Assembly: GCA_011799875.1 (NCBI GenBank)
Contig: CM022301.1
Coordinates: 213,983,888-214,047,887 of the forward strand
Reading direction: 5' to 3'
Source: Thinopyrum elongatum
Lineage: Eukaryota; Streptophyta; Magnoliopsida; Poales; Poaceae
Length of the DNA: 64,000 bases
The notes below the pieces were generated by a model, which saw only the letters and a program-made list of their open reading frames with translations, was not told where the DNA came from and made no database searches. How positions within the stretch are numbered: position 1 is the stretch's first letter; the number at the start of each line of letters is the position of its first letter. This document shows, one piece after another, positions 9,251-20,166 of the stretch. The position numbers were made by a program, and so were the translations under genes.

Positions 9251-12249
9251 AAGCTGCTACTTGAACCGCGGTCCGGGCGGGACCATCTTCATCATCACCG
9301 CTGTGGCGTCGCGCCGTCTCTCTCGTAGCGCTCAGGGGCTCGACACCGACACGCCCCCGGGGCAGCCGCACGGGACGGCGTGTCCCCGTCGTCGTCATCG
9401 CCCTCTTCGTCATCATCACTGTGACATCGCCATCGTCCGCGCGCTACATCTCGCTCCGGCCGTTCCGGCTGCGCATCGTCTCTCCTTCGCGCGCCCGTCC
9501 TCTGCTCGCCGCCGTCTCGGCCGCCTCTCCTTCCTCCGCTCGTCGGAGCCCCAAGCTCCGCTTGCTGACGCGGCCAATAGCCAGACAGTGGCCATGCATA
9601 ATCCCCATATAATTCCCAGATAATGGCCACGCACTCCTTTTACACTTCCAGATGCAAGTCATACACTACCCATATGCTTCCCACATGCAAGTCGGACATG
9701 GCATGTATACTACCCAGACAGTGGCGTGGTTTGTTCTTAGCACCTACACTGCACTATGCCTCGTGCGTCTCCGGCCGTTCCCGAGCCTGGCTGCGCCGGC
9801 CTTCCCCGCTTCCGCGCTCACCGGCACCCTGCTCGTCCTCCTCTCATCACTCCCAAGCGCCTTCGCCATGCGCGCGTGCGTCGTGCCTGCTGCTCGAGCG
9901 TTGCTGCTGCCTGCGCCTGCCGCTGTCGCTGCTTCCTCCGCTGCCGCTGCCGCTGCTCCTACTGCCCACTACTGCGCCCGCTGCAAATATTCAGGTTCGT
10001 CACTACTCGTACAGTGGTTGGACACTGCTCATACAGTGCTCGTACGTCCCTCGTACAGTGGCTAGACGCAAAAAAGACAATGCATGCGCGCCCGCTGACC
10101 ATCGCCTGCGCGTCCTACTCGCACGCTGCTCCAGCCCCTGCGCGTCCGCGCGCCGTCAGGCTACGTCCCTCCCTCGCGCGCTGCTCTGCTTGCTGCTGCA
10201 GCAGTCCGCTGCGCTGCCGCCTGCGGCTGCTCCAGCCCCGTCCGCATCGCCGCCACCAGCGGCGCCTCGACTCCTCTCGAGTCGCGCCGTGCCGCTTCTC
10301 TGGCGGCCTCCTCCTACAAGCATGCCTCGCCCCTCCGTGCCGCCTCCGCGCCCGCGTCGGCCTTGCTCCGGCCGCCTCCCGCGCCACTCTGCCGGGTTCC
10401 TGAGCCACCGTCCCGGTCGCGCGTCCTGCACCGGCTCCGCCCCAGGCTCGCGTCACCGTCGTCGCGCCGGCTCCGGCTCCCGGCCCCCATGTTGCCTCGC
10501 CGCGCCCGGCCCCTCTCGCCGGCTCCCGGGCCGGCCTCGCTCCTCCGTGTGCCGACCCGCGGCCGGGTGCTCCCAGCCGGCTCCGGGTCCCCGCCGGGTC
10601 GCCTCCGCCCGTGGCCGGGTGCTCCGCACCGGCCGGCTTCGGGTCCCCGCCGGGCGCCTCTGCCCGCGCCGGCTGCTCCGCCTCACCGTGCCGGCTGTGC
10701 CAAGCCGGCTCGGCCTTGCCAGCCGGCTTCTTCCGTGTCCCGGCCGCCGGCTTCCGCCCCATCCAGCGCCTGCCGGCTCTCGCCCGCAGCCACCTTTGCG
10801 CGCTCCTCGTGCGCGCCTCTGCCCTTGCTGGTTTCATTCGCCCGCCCGCTAGCGCATCCGCGCCCTCATCGCCCCGCGCGCCGCGCCTCCCGCGCTCGGC
10901 CGCGTCGCCATTGCCTCGCTCGCTGGCTCCCGCGCGCCTGCCGACTTCGCGCGTGTCGCCTCGCCGGCTCCCCCCGCCTGCGGGCGCATCCTTAGGGCCG
11001 CCCGTTGCGCTTCACGACGCTCCGCCCGGCCGTGGCTGACCCTCGTCCAGCAGCCGGCTCCCCCGCAAGCGTTGGGTCGCCGGCCCCGCGCCTCCACGCC
11101 GGCTCCCGCCCCGCGGCCAGCTCCGCCCCGCATCACCGCCTCCAGCCCGCCATGCCCGGCCGCTGCCGCCTCCCCCCCGCTCTGAAGAAAAGAAACAGAA
11201 GATGCCGGCTGCAAAAAAGAGAGAGCCGGCTACCAAAAAAAAATATGCCGGCTGCAAAAGAGTGAGAGCCGGCTGCGCAATCCGGCTGAAAAAAAGAGAG
11301 AGAGAGAAAAGGCTGTCAGATGCCTCCATCCGCCCGCGACGCCGCTCCGCCGACGGTCCCGCCCGCCCCGACGCCTCGCCGGCTGTGCTAAGCCGGCTCG
11401 GCTGCGTCCCGCTCCGCCGCCTAGCCGGTCGGGCCCGACCGGCTGGCCCCTGTTCGAGCGCCTAGAGGCTCGAAGGCTACCCCCAATGGGTGTGCCGGCG
11501 CGCTCCGCGAGCGCCAAGCCGCGCCGGCTGTCTTCGGCAACCTCTGTCTCATCTGCGTCAAAGCAATGTGAGCTCCTCACCCGCATATTTTTGTACCATG
11601 CACACAAAACCGGATAACCCCAAGCGACACTCGGGGACCACCTCCGCCTTTATTACAGTTGCACTACTGTTCGCCCCGGCGTCAGCTAGTCTTGGCCCGG
11701 AGGCTGGCCGCTCAGCCCGATACGTTTGTTCCCGCAGACGACTTAGTAGCGCATACGGTATCGAAGGCCCACCTCTCAGCCACAGACCGCCACGCGGCTG
11801 TCCGGCAAGTGAGAGCAAAAGCTGGAGGCCACCCCACGCGAAAAACGACCGGGAGAAGATGGCTTGGGCAACCCGGTCGTTTTCCTTTATGAGTATCTAC
11901 TCGTTCGAATCTGCTCCTGTAGTCCGAGTACTGTACGCTCCACTCCGTGGCCACTCTTCATAACAGCTACAGACCAGCTCCCGACTGTCTAGCTAACAAG
12001 AGGCAAAGCCAAAGAGTGGAGGGGACATGAAAAAGATTGAAGGGGGCTTGGAAGAAACCGAGTCGGCACCCTCCGCATAAAACTTGCAATGCTAAAAGCA
12101 AACATTTGATATATCTGCGCGGACTAACCTTGTCTTTTGCACGATGATCTCTGTGGGGAACCCCCTCCTCGCTCGGAGGCTCGGAGGCTACACGCGGGTT
12201 GCAGGCCTGACGCTAGCTGCAATAGGCATTTCCGACGCCACCGTCTGCT
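9251..12249 (+). other. Internal non-coding region of element E
   Basis: About 3 kb of mostly GC-rich sequence, dense in CCGGCT/AGCCGG words, especially 10350-11200. Open frames of 60-409 codons overlap on both strands, but their translations are low-complexity R/P/A/S-rich peptides without motifs, so I call no gene. A short mini-repeat at 11200-11310 has units of about 25-30 bp: GCCGGCTGC, then an A run, GAGAGA and GCCGGCT. Probably structural or packaging RNA sequence. Confidence 0.6.
11200..11310 (+). repeat. Mini-repeat of GCCGGCTGC / A-run / GAGAGA units
   Basis: Three to four imperfect units, each GCCGGCTGC followed by an A-rich run and a GAGAG tract, ending in a longer GA tract near 11296-11309. 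Part of element E's internal region. Confidence 0.6.
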
Positions 12250-12887
12250 TCATCAACAATAAAACCCTCCGCCCAACTTTTCCAAGTTGCCCGGAGGCTC
12301 GGAGGCTACACCCAGTGGGTGCGCTCGCGTGCCCCCACTCAGCCGGGAGACTCCGCGTCCGCGCCCGGCACAGCCCCGCGCCCATCAGCCGGCGGACTCC
12401 GCGTCCGCGCCCGGCAAGGCCCCGCGCCCATCAGTCGTGCGGACTCAGCGTCCGTGCCCGGCAGGGCCCCGCGCTCACCAGCCGGCGGACTCCGTGTTCG
12501 CGCCCGGCACCCTCGACACCACTGTCGGCTTCATCGACAACCGCGAAGACCTTCCGCCAAACTTTTCCAATTGCCCGAAGGCTACACCCAGTGGGTGCGC
12601 TCGTGCGCCCCCACCCGGAACACGCCGCGCCTGTTGCACGCCCGCTGCCGGCTGCAACCGGCACCCTCGACGCCATCGCCTACACCAACAACCGCGAAGA
12701 CCCTCCGCCCAACTTTTCCAAGTTGCCCGGAGGCTACACCTAGTGGGTGCGCTTGCGCGCCCGCACCGGAAGCAAGCCGCGCTGGCTGCGGTCCGCAGCC
12801 GGCCGTCATCGACATCTTCTGCTTCATCAACGCATGCTAAAACCCTCCGCGCAACTTTTCCAAGTTGCCCGGAGGCTCGGAGGCTAC
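12250..12887 (+). repeat. Tandem repeats leading up to the 3' LTR of E
   Basis: Four copies of a block with the core ACTTTTCCAAGTTGCCCG followed by GGAGGCT...TAC occur at about 12274-12310, 12560-12583, 12711-12737 and 12853-12887. The first and last have the doubled form GGAGGCTCGGAGGCTAC. The last copy ends exactly at the 3' LTR, so the polypurine-tract region (GGAGGCTCGGAGG) has been duplicated upstream. Related CGGAGGCTCGGAGGCTAC copies lie near 12175-12192. Confidence 0.75.
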
Positions 12888-13708
12888 TGTCGGGGGGATC
12901 ACCCCCGGGTAGGCCCAAGACGATGAACGACGCTTCAAAAACATAGGGGCGACCAGCGCCCCGGTCCGGCTGTCCGGCCACCCTGGCCGGCTCGCCATCT
13001 CGGCTGCCCAGCCGGCTCGCCATCCCGGCTGCCCGGTCGGCTCCCCGTCCGGCTGCTCCAGCCGGCCTGCTCTGCGAAGTCAACCGAGCTCCGACCCGAC
13101 ACCAACAAGACGGTCGTACCATGGACACTATTGCTGATAAAGCAAACACTATAGCGTGTGTCATGTGTCACTTCGCTGCGCTCAATAGTGATGCACTGTA
13201 GCCTGCATCATGCATCACATCATATGACATCCCAATAGTGTAGTGGGTGTGTGTGGGCCACCCCTTGTCCCTGGGCACTAGTATATAAAGTGACCCAGGG
13301 AAGGCCTCACACACACAGCCTCACTTGGCCACGCTCACACATCCATCCATCCATGCCCACTCGGCCGCACACATGCACGCTCATAGCCAGAGCCCTTGGC
13401 TCTCACGCCACACACACTCACACTCACTCACACATGAGGCTGAGTAGAGAATAAGTGTAGCCAGCTTCCCGATTCATCTGGATATAGCTCCAGGAGCAAC
13501 TCTGTACTGCTACATATACACTGCATATATCATCAGACATGCAGGAGTAGGGGTGTTACCTCCCGGCGAGGGCCCCGATCCTAGGTAAACCACCGCGTGC
13601 TGCTTGCCCAATCCCAGTCCCTTGATCTCCACAGCAGCCTTGCTCTCACCTCAAGCCACCCCGTGGCATCTGTCGTCTCGTGAACCCGCCTGCGAGATAA
13701 CCACGACA
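12888..13708 (+). repeat. 3' LTR of element E
   Basis: 821 bp, the same family as 8434-9230. It contains an extra ~24-bp copy of a CCGGCTCGCCATC-type unit near 12987-13035. It is followed directly by AAGAGGGTGAG, which is integrase C-terminal sequence of A. Confidence 0.9.
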
Positions 13709-13986
13709 AAGAGGGTGAGTATGTTCTACTGTACAATTCTCGCTTTAGATTTTTTGCAGGAAAACTTCTCTCCAAGTGGGAAGGACCATATATCATTGAA
13801 GAAGTTTATCGCTCTGGAGCTATTAAGATCAATAATGCTGAAGGCACTAATCCGAAGGTGGTCAATGGACAAAAAATTAAGCACTATATCTCAGGTACAC
13901 CTATTAATGTTGAAATTTACATTATTCAAACCATGACACCGAAAGAGTACACAAAAGAGACCTTCCAGAACACTCCAGAACCCTGA
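13709..13986 (+). pseudogene. pol: Integrase C-terminal remnant of element A
   Basis: The peptide reads GEYVLLYNSR-like, then LSKWEGPYIIEEVY (with one frame change), then a tail ending in NTPEP and a stop at 13984-13986. It is homologous to 49696-50214 of B. The integrase zinc finger and DDE core that should precede it are absent between 8433 and 13709. Confidence 0.85.
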
Positions 13987-14319
13987 AAAGGGAGAGGTAC
14001 GTGATACGGTAAGTAAACCGACTACAAAAATTCCGCAAAAATATTTTATGTCATTTTTGGAATATAAAAAAATAAAAAAATAAGAAACACCCGAGAAGGC
14101 AACCCAGGTGCCCACTAGGCACCAGGGCGCGCCTGCCCCTCCTGGCACGCCCTGGTGGGTAGTGGGCCCCTTGGGAACCTTCTCGACTCCGTTTTCCTCC
14201 GGATTACTTGTTTTGCAGGATAGAAATTCTTTATCTATACTCCCGAACATTTTGACCACCGCATCGTGGAAATATCCTCTGTTCTTGTTTCGTGTTGTTT
14301 TTCTGGTAGATCTGAAATT
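13987..14319 (+). promoter_or_regulatory. LTR-like spacer between pol and ORF3 of A
   Basis: This 330-bp non-coding stretch resembles A's own LTR around 2440-2560: GGAATATAAAA, then CACCCGAGA, then the GC-rich CCAGGTGCCCACTAGGCACC, then CGCCCTGGTGGGTAGTGGG. B has the homologous stretch at 49145-49690. A splice-acceptor-like CTTGTTTTGCAG lies before ORF3. It may be a captured LTR piece serving ORF3 expression; that role is inference. Confidence 0.5.
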
Positions 14320-14501
14320 ATGTCGTCACAAGATTCAGATGAAGAGATCTATGTTTCCCACTATGTTGCAGATCCAAAGATCTTTGGGGATATTTATCCC
14401 TACCTATGGGCCACAGATGAGGAGGAAGATACCGACTTAGAGGAGACGAAGGATGCCGGCTCAGATGAAGATGAAGTTCCACTACCTCAGCCTGGAGATA
14501 T
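14320..14501 (+). CDS. ORF3 of element A, first part (split by element C)
   Basis: ATG at 14320 begins a small acidic protein (MSSQDSDEE...) rich in D/E. It is interrupted after 14501 by element C and resumes at 21773. Counting across the insertion and one copy of the GATAT duplication, the two parts stay in one frame (408 nt with stop), so this ORF was open when C landed. The homologue in B is at 48901-49140 (minus). I recognise no domain. Location after pol matches the env-like or third-ORF position of Athila elements, but no membrane segment is visible. Confidence 0.7.
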
Positions 14502-16065
14502 TGATGTCTACTATGCAACTTTATTCTTGTAGACTCGTGTTGGGCCTCCAAGCGCAGAGTTTTGTAGGACAGTAGCAATTTTTCCTCAAGTGGATGACCT
14601 AAGGTTTATCAATCCATGGGAGGCGTAGGATGAAGATGGTCTCTCTCAAACAACCCTGCATCCAAATAACAAAGAGTCTCTTGTGTCCCCAACACACCCA
14701 ATACAATGGCAAATTGTATAGGTGCACTAGTTCGGCGAAGAGACGGTGATAAATGTAATATGGATGGTAGAAATATATTTTTATAATCTGAATAAATAAA
14801 AACAGCAAGGTAGCAAATGATAAAAGTGAGCACAAACGGTATTGCAATGCTTGAAAATGAGGCCTAGGGTCTGTACTTTCGCTAGTGCAATCTCTCAACA
14901 ATGCTAATATAATTGGATCATATAACCATCCCTCAACGTGCGGTGAAGAATCACTACAAAGGTCCTATCTAGCAGAGAAGATAAGAAGAAATTGTTTGTA
15001 GGGTACGAAACCACCTCAAAGCTATTCTTTCCGATCAATCTATCCTAGAGTTCATACTAAAATAACACCAAGCTATTCTTTCCGATCGATCTATCCAGAG
15101 TTCGTACGAAGATAACACCAAATAATTTCAGATTCATAATAATCAATCCAACACAAAGAACCTCAAAGAGTGCCCCAAGATTTCTATCGGAGAAACAAAG
15201 ACAAGAACGTGCATCAACCCCTATGCATAGATTACCCCAATGTCACCTCGGGAATCCACGAGTTGAGTGCCAAAACATATATCAAGTGAATCAATATGAT
15301 ACCCCATTGTCACCACGGGTATTCATAGCAAGACATACATAAAGTGTTCTCAAATCCATAAAAGTATTCAATCCGATAAGAATGGAATCTCAAAGGGAAA
15401 ACTCAATTCACAACAAGATAGAGAGGGGAAAACACCATATGATCCAACTATATTAGCAAAGCCCGCGATACATCAAGATCATGACATCTCAAGAACACGA
15501 GAGAGAGAGAGATTAAACACATAGCTACTGGTACAAACCCTCAGGCCCGAGGGTGGACTACTCCCTCCTCATCATGGTGGCCATAGGGATGATGAAGATG
15601 GCCACCGGTGATGATTTCCCCCTCCGGCAGGGTGCTGAAATAGGGTCTAGATTGGTTTTTCGTGGCTACACAGGCTTACAGTGGCGGAACTTCTGATCTA
15701 GGGTTATTTCTGGGGGTTTCTGTATTTATAGGATTTTTTGGCGTTGGTTTCACGCGAAGATGGGCCTCGAGGTGAGCACAACCCACCTGGGCGCGCCTGG
15801 GCCTCCTGGCGCACCCAGGTGTCTTATGCTCACCTCCTTCTTCTTCTGGTCCTCCCACGAAGCTTCTAGTGCCTCTTTTATTCCAAAAAAATTATCAAAA
15901 AGTTTCGTTGCATTTGGAGAACTTTCATTTCTGCACAAAAAACAACACCACGGTAGTTCTGCTGAAAATAGCGTCAGTCTGGGTTAGTTCCATCCAAATC
16001 ATACCAAAACCATGTAAACATGGCATGAATACTTCATAAATTATAGATACATTGGAGACGTATCA
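14502..16065 (-). repeat. 3' LTR of element C
   Basis: 1564 bp. On the minus strand it starts TGATACGTCTCCAATG and ends GTAGACATCA. It contains a minus-strand TATA-like stretch (CTATAAATA) near 15720-15735 and a GC-rich palindromic stretch near 15785-15820. It has only a short GA tract near 15500. Confidence 0.92.
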
Positions 16066-16080
16066 GCATCCCCAAGCTTA
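16066..16080 (-). other. Polypurine tract of element C
   Basis: Minus strand TTAAGCTTGGGGATGC directly precedes the 3' LTR. It has the same AAGCTTGGGG core as the tracts of A (37572-37586) and B (47131-47145). Confidence 0.75.
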
Positions 16081-17580
16081 ATTCCTACTCGTCCTCGAGT
16101 AGGTAAATGATAAAATAAATAATTTATGAAGTGTGAATGCTAGCAAAGTGCATAAGTTTGATCAATGATAATTTCAATCACTTTTCCTAGCATCATGACA
16201 ACAATTCTTTCTCATAAAACTTCTCATGTTAAAGTAGCAACCAATTCACATGTTCGGGTTCAAACAATGAATTCTCTTGAAACTCAACAACCTACATTCT
16301 TAGTCACCAAACAATTGCAATTCAACTTATGCAACAAAGTCTAAGTAAGAGCTCCACATACTCAATGATCATATAGTCTTCTATGATTGCTAGTACTCAA
16401 AGCATATTTTTAAAACAAATGGCATCCATCGAACACAGAGAAAGATAGGGGCTTAATGTTTCGCCTCCCAACTCATTTATCATAAAGATAATTGTCAACA
16501 ATAATAAATCATGATCAAATATATTTGACTGGTCATATGTGCCTAGATCTTTCCCCACCACATAATGCTTGCCAACTAGAGAATAATTGAGGTTGAAATG
16601 AGAATGCATACTATTGACTCTTGCATAAAAGTAAACACTGAAAAGTAAAAGATAGGCCCTTCGCAGAGGGAAGCAGAGGTTGTCATGCGCTTTTTATTTT
16701 TGGATGCCCAAGTCTTAATGCAAAGGAACGTCACGTTATATTGCCCCTTATGATAGCAACCTTTATTATGCAGTCCGTCGCTTTTATTACTTTGCCATCA
16801 CAAGTTCGTACAATGCTCAATTTTCCCTTACAATAAAAGATCAAACATATTTAAGAGCATTTTTTACTGCTTTATGCGCCGATGACAACTTACTTGAAGG
16901 ATCTTATTCAATCCATACGTAGGTATGGTGGACACTCATGGCAAGAAATTGGGTTTATGGGTTTTTGGATGCACAAGTAGTATCTCTACTTAGTACGAAT
17001 TTTTGGCTAGCAAAAGATCCTAAGCAAACTCCACATGTTGGAGGATCCATAACAATATAACTTCTATGCAAATATACACAACCATAACTCATTACGTTGT
17101 CTTCCTTGTCCAACTTCAACTAATTTGCTCAAGTTTGAAAATAATTCATGGGTATTCACAATCATAGAAGATTTCCAAGATAATATATTTGCATGTGAAA
17201 GTGCTCTTCCTTATACTATTCATGAATTGCTTGTATGACAAATATTGTGATTGTCAAGCTTCAAAAGATTTCACTTTCTAAACCCAATGTGAAGCTACTA
17301 CTAGGCATGATATGAACATATAATTTCAACTTTGTGATATTCAATTCATTCAACAATTTACTCATAGGATATAAGTGAAGCACAAGATTAAATGCCAAAC
17401 TACTCCAAAAAGATATAAGTGAAGATCATGCGAGTAGTTAAGTAAATAGGTAGCTATTTGAGGACTCTCTCTTATTTAAAAACTTCCAGATCTAAGTATT
17501 TTATTAAAACAGCAAGGAAAAAAAAATAAAATGACATTCCAAGAATAGCACTCATCATGTGAAGAAGCAAAAACTTAGGC
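16081..17580 (-). other. 3' internal non-coding region of element C
   Basis: AT-rich sequence without usable ORFs, homologous to the 3' internal regions of A (22020-23354), B (47146-48600) and D (40505-42650). It includes a frameshifted copy of the conserved antisense ORF at about 16692-16884. Confidence 0.7.
16692..16884 (+). pseudogene. Frameshifted copy of the conserved 66-codon antisense ORF (element C)
   Basis: Begins ATGCGCTTTTTATTTTTGG, like the A copy. A one-base deletion after GATGCCCAAG shifts the frame and brings an early stop. The rest stays alignable to the open copies in A, B and D. Confidence 0.55.
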
Positions 17581-19060
17581 TCAACTGAGGCTAACCGATA
17601 ATTGTTGCTGAAGAAAGGTGGGATGCCTACCGGGACATCCCCGAGCTTAGATGCTTGAGACTTCTTGGAATATTATCTTGGGATGCCTTGGGCATCCCCA
17701 AGCTTGAGCTTTTGTGTCTCCTTAATTCCTTTTATATCACGGTTCCCCTAAATCTTAAAAACTTCATCCACACAAAACTCAACAAGAACTCGTGAGATAA
17801 GTTAGTATAAATCAATGCAAAACCTTATAATTATATACTGTAGAAAATCACTAAAATTATTATTTAACATTGCATACTAAAGGCCTCTGCTTATTTAATA
17901 GTCCTATCCTCAAATAGAATCATTAAACAAGCAAACATATGCAAACAATGCAAACATAACAGCAATCTGTCTAAACAATACAGTATGTAAAGAGTGCAAT
18001 TTTACTCACACTTCCCTAAAAAATTATGAAAATTTGCCACACTGTAGAAAATTTATCATAGCTTATTGTTCAGAAAATTTCAACATTTTATCGCATTCTT
18101 ACTTTTCTCAAGAATTCACGTAATAGCGTGCAACTTTCTGTTTTCAAACAGCAACACATAGACAAGCAAAATAAGCATGGCAAAGGCTATACTTGACATT
18201 TTTATTGAAGTAAAAGATATAAAACATTATTCCAAATAAAAGAAAGCAAATTCTAATAAAAAAAATTATGCTCCAAGCAAAACACATATCATGTGACGAA
18301 TGAAAATTTAGCTCCAAGTGAGGTTACCGATAATGTTGAAGACGAAAGAGGGGATGCCTTCCGGGGCATCCCCAAGCTTAGTTGCTTGGATATTCCTTGA
18401 ATATAACCTTGGGGGTGCCTTGGGAATCCCCAATATTAGGGTCTTGTCACTCCTTATTCTCCTCATATCGATATCTCACCCAAAACTTGAAAACTTCAAT
18501 CACACAAAACTTAACAAAACTTCGTGAGATGGGTTAGTATGATAAAGACAAATCATTCACTTTGGTACTGTCAAGATAAGATTAATAATTGTTTCCACAT
18601 AATTCCTACTGTACTCTACAATTTCCACAATTTATATTAAGCAATATAAGCCATAGAAACCATAAAACAAGCAAACTATGCATTGAAAACAGAATCTGTC
18701 AAAAACAGAACAGTACGTAAAGATCTGAATTTTAGTCATACTTCTGTAACTCCAAAACTTCTGAAAACTTAGAAAAACATAGAAAATTTGTATACCTAAC
18801 AACTTTAAAAAATTCAGATTTTTTTGACGCTCTAGTGAATTTGAACAATTCTGTTACTGGGCATAAAAGTTTCTGTTTTTGCACAGAATCAAGTCAACTA
18901 TCATCCACACTATCCCAAAGGCTTTACTTGGCACTTTATTGAAATAAAACCTATAAAACATGATTACTACAGTAGCCTAATCATGTGAACACAAAAAAAC
19001 TGTAGGGGTAAATGTTGGGTTGTCTCCCAACAAGCGCTTTTCTTTAATGTCTTTTTAGCT
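17581..19060 (-). repeat. Two ~730-bp tandem units with twin hairpins (element C)
   Basis: Two related units begin near 17600 and 18330. Each contains a pair of hairpins: GGATGCC...GGCATCC forms at about 17620-17650, 17680-17707, 18351-18380 and 18414-18433. Hairpins are followed by CCCCAAGCTT, the complement of the polypurine tract. An AT-rich stretch with CTGTCAAAAACAGAACAGT-like sequence follows. The order suggests repeated duplication of the 3' end region. Confidence 0.65.
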
Positions 19061-19250
19061 AGGCATGATGATTTCAATGATGCTCGCATAAAAGATAAGA
19101 ATTGAAACATAACGGGAGCATCATGAATCACATGACAAGAACATTTAAGCCTAACCCACTTCCTATGCATAGGGATTTTCTGAGCAAACAAGTTATGGGA
19201 ACAAGAATCAACTAGCATAGGAAGGCAAAACAAGTGCAACTTCAAAACTT

Positions 19251-20108
19251 TCAACATAAAGAGAGAAAACTTGATATTATTGAAATATGTAGAAGCATAT
19301 ATATTTCTCTCTCATAATAATTTTCAGTAGCATCATGAATGAATTCAACAATATAACTATCACATAAATCATTCTTTTCATGATCCACAAGCATAGAAAT
19401 TTTCTTACTCTCCACATAAGCAAACTTATTCTCATGAATAGTGGTGGGAGCAAACTCAACAAAATAACTATCATGTGATTGGAAATTAAAATCATGATGA
19501 CAAGTTTCATGGTTATCATTATTCAATATAGCATACATGTCATCACCATAATCATCATAGATAGCAACTTTGTTATCATAGTCAATTGAAACCTCTTCCA
19601 AAATAGTGGAATCGTCACTAAATAAAGTCATGACCTCTCCAAATCCACTTTTATCATTATAATAAGATTCAACACCCTCCAAAATAGTGGGATCATCGTT
19701 ACCTAGAGTTTACACTCGTCCAAACCCACTTTCATCAATATAATCATCATAAATAGGAGGCACACAATCATCATAATAAATATTCTCATCAAAACTTGGG
19801 GGACTAAAAATATCATCCTCATCAAATATAGCATCCCCAAGCTTATGGCTTTGCATATCATTAGCATCATGGATATTCAAAGAGTTCATACCAACAACAT
19901 TGCAATCATGCTCATCATTCAAAGATTTCTTGTCAAACATTTTATAGAATTCTTCCTCTATCAATTGAGCACAATTTTCCTTTCCATCATTTTCAAGAAA
20001 GACATTATAAAGATGAACAATATGATGCAACCTCGATTCCATTTTTTTGTAGTTTTGTTTTATAGACCAAACTAGTGATAAACAAGAAACTAAAAGATTC
20101 AATTGCAA
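19251..20108 (-). pseudogene. Accessory/gag-position ORF of element C, one internal stop
   Basis: Two minus-strand segments, 20108-19710 and 19682-19251, lie in one frame and are separated by a stop codon. The first starts MQLNLLVSC and ends in an acidic stretch (DDCVPPIYDDYIDE). The second continues with SGFGEVMTLF. The motif SGFG.V.TL..DD.TILE.V occurs twice, about 26 residues apart, once on each side of the stop. The protein is acidic, and neither a zinc knuckle nor an enzymatic motif is visible. It lies just downstream of the primer site. I do not know its function. Confidence 0.6.
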
Positions 20109-20139
20109 GATCTAAAGATATACCTTCAAGCACTCACCT

Positions 20140-20157
20140 CCTCGGCAACGGTGCCAG
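20140..20157 (-). other. Primer binding site of element C (tRNA-Asp type)
   Basis: Minus strand TGGCACCGTTGCCGAGGA lies 9 bases from the 5' LTR end and has two differences from the tRNA-Asp complement. Confidence 0.8.
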
Positions 20158-20166
20158 AAAAGAGCT

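Larger units (their letters stand above)
8434..13708 (+). mobile_element. GC-rich non-autonomous LTR retrotransposon E (LARD-like)
   Basis: Two similar LTRs (8434-9230 and 12888-13708) flank about 3.66 kb of internal sequence, with a tRNA-Lys-like primer site at 9233. The internal part has no recognisable gag, protease, RT, RNase H or integrase. Its long open frames occur on both strands and reflect base composition. The flanks are GATAG (left) and AAGAG (right), so there is no target-site duplication, and the host element A has lost its integrase between them. Large internal size with no pol fits a LARD-type element needing proteins in trans. Confidence 0.85.

Noticed and set aside
9623..10852. 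409-codon open frame in element E
   Set aside because: Overlaps similar long frames on both strands; the product is low-complexity R/P/A/S with no motif. High GC content alone explains the lack of stops.
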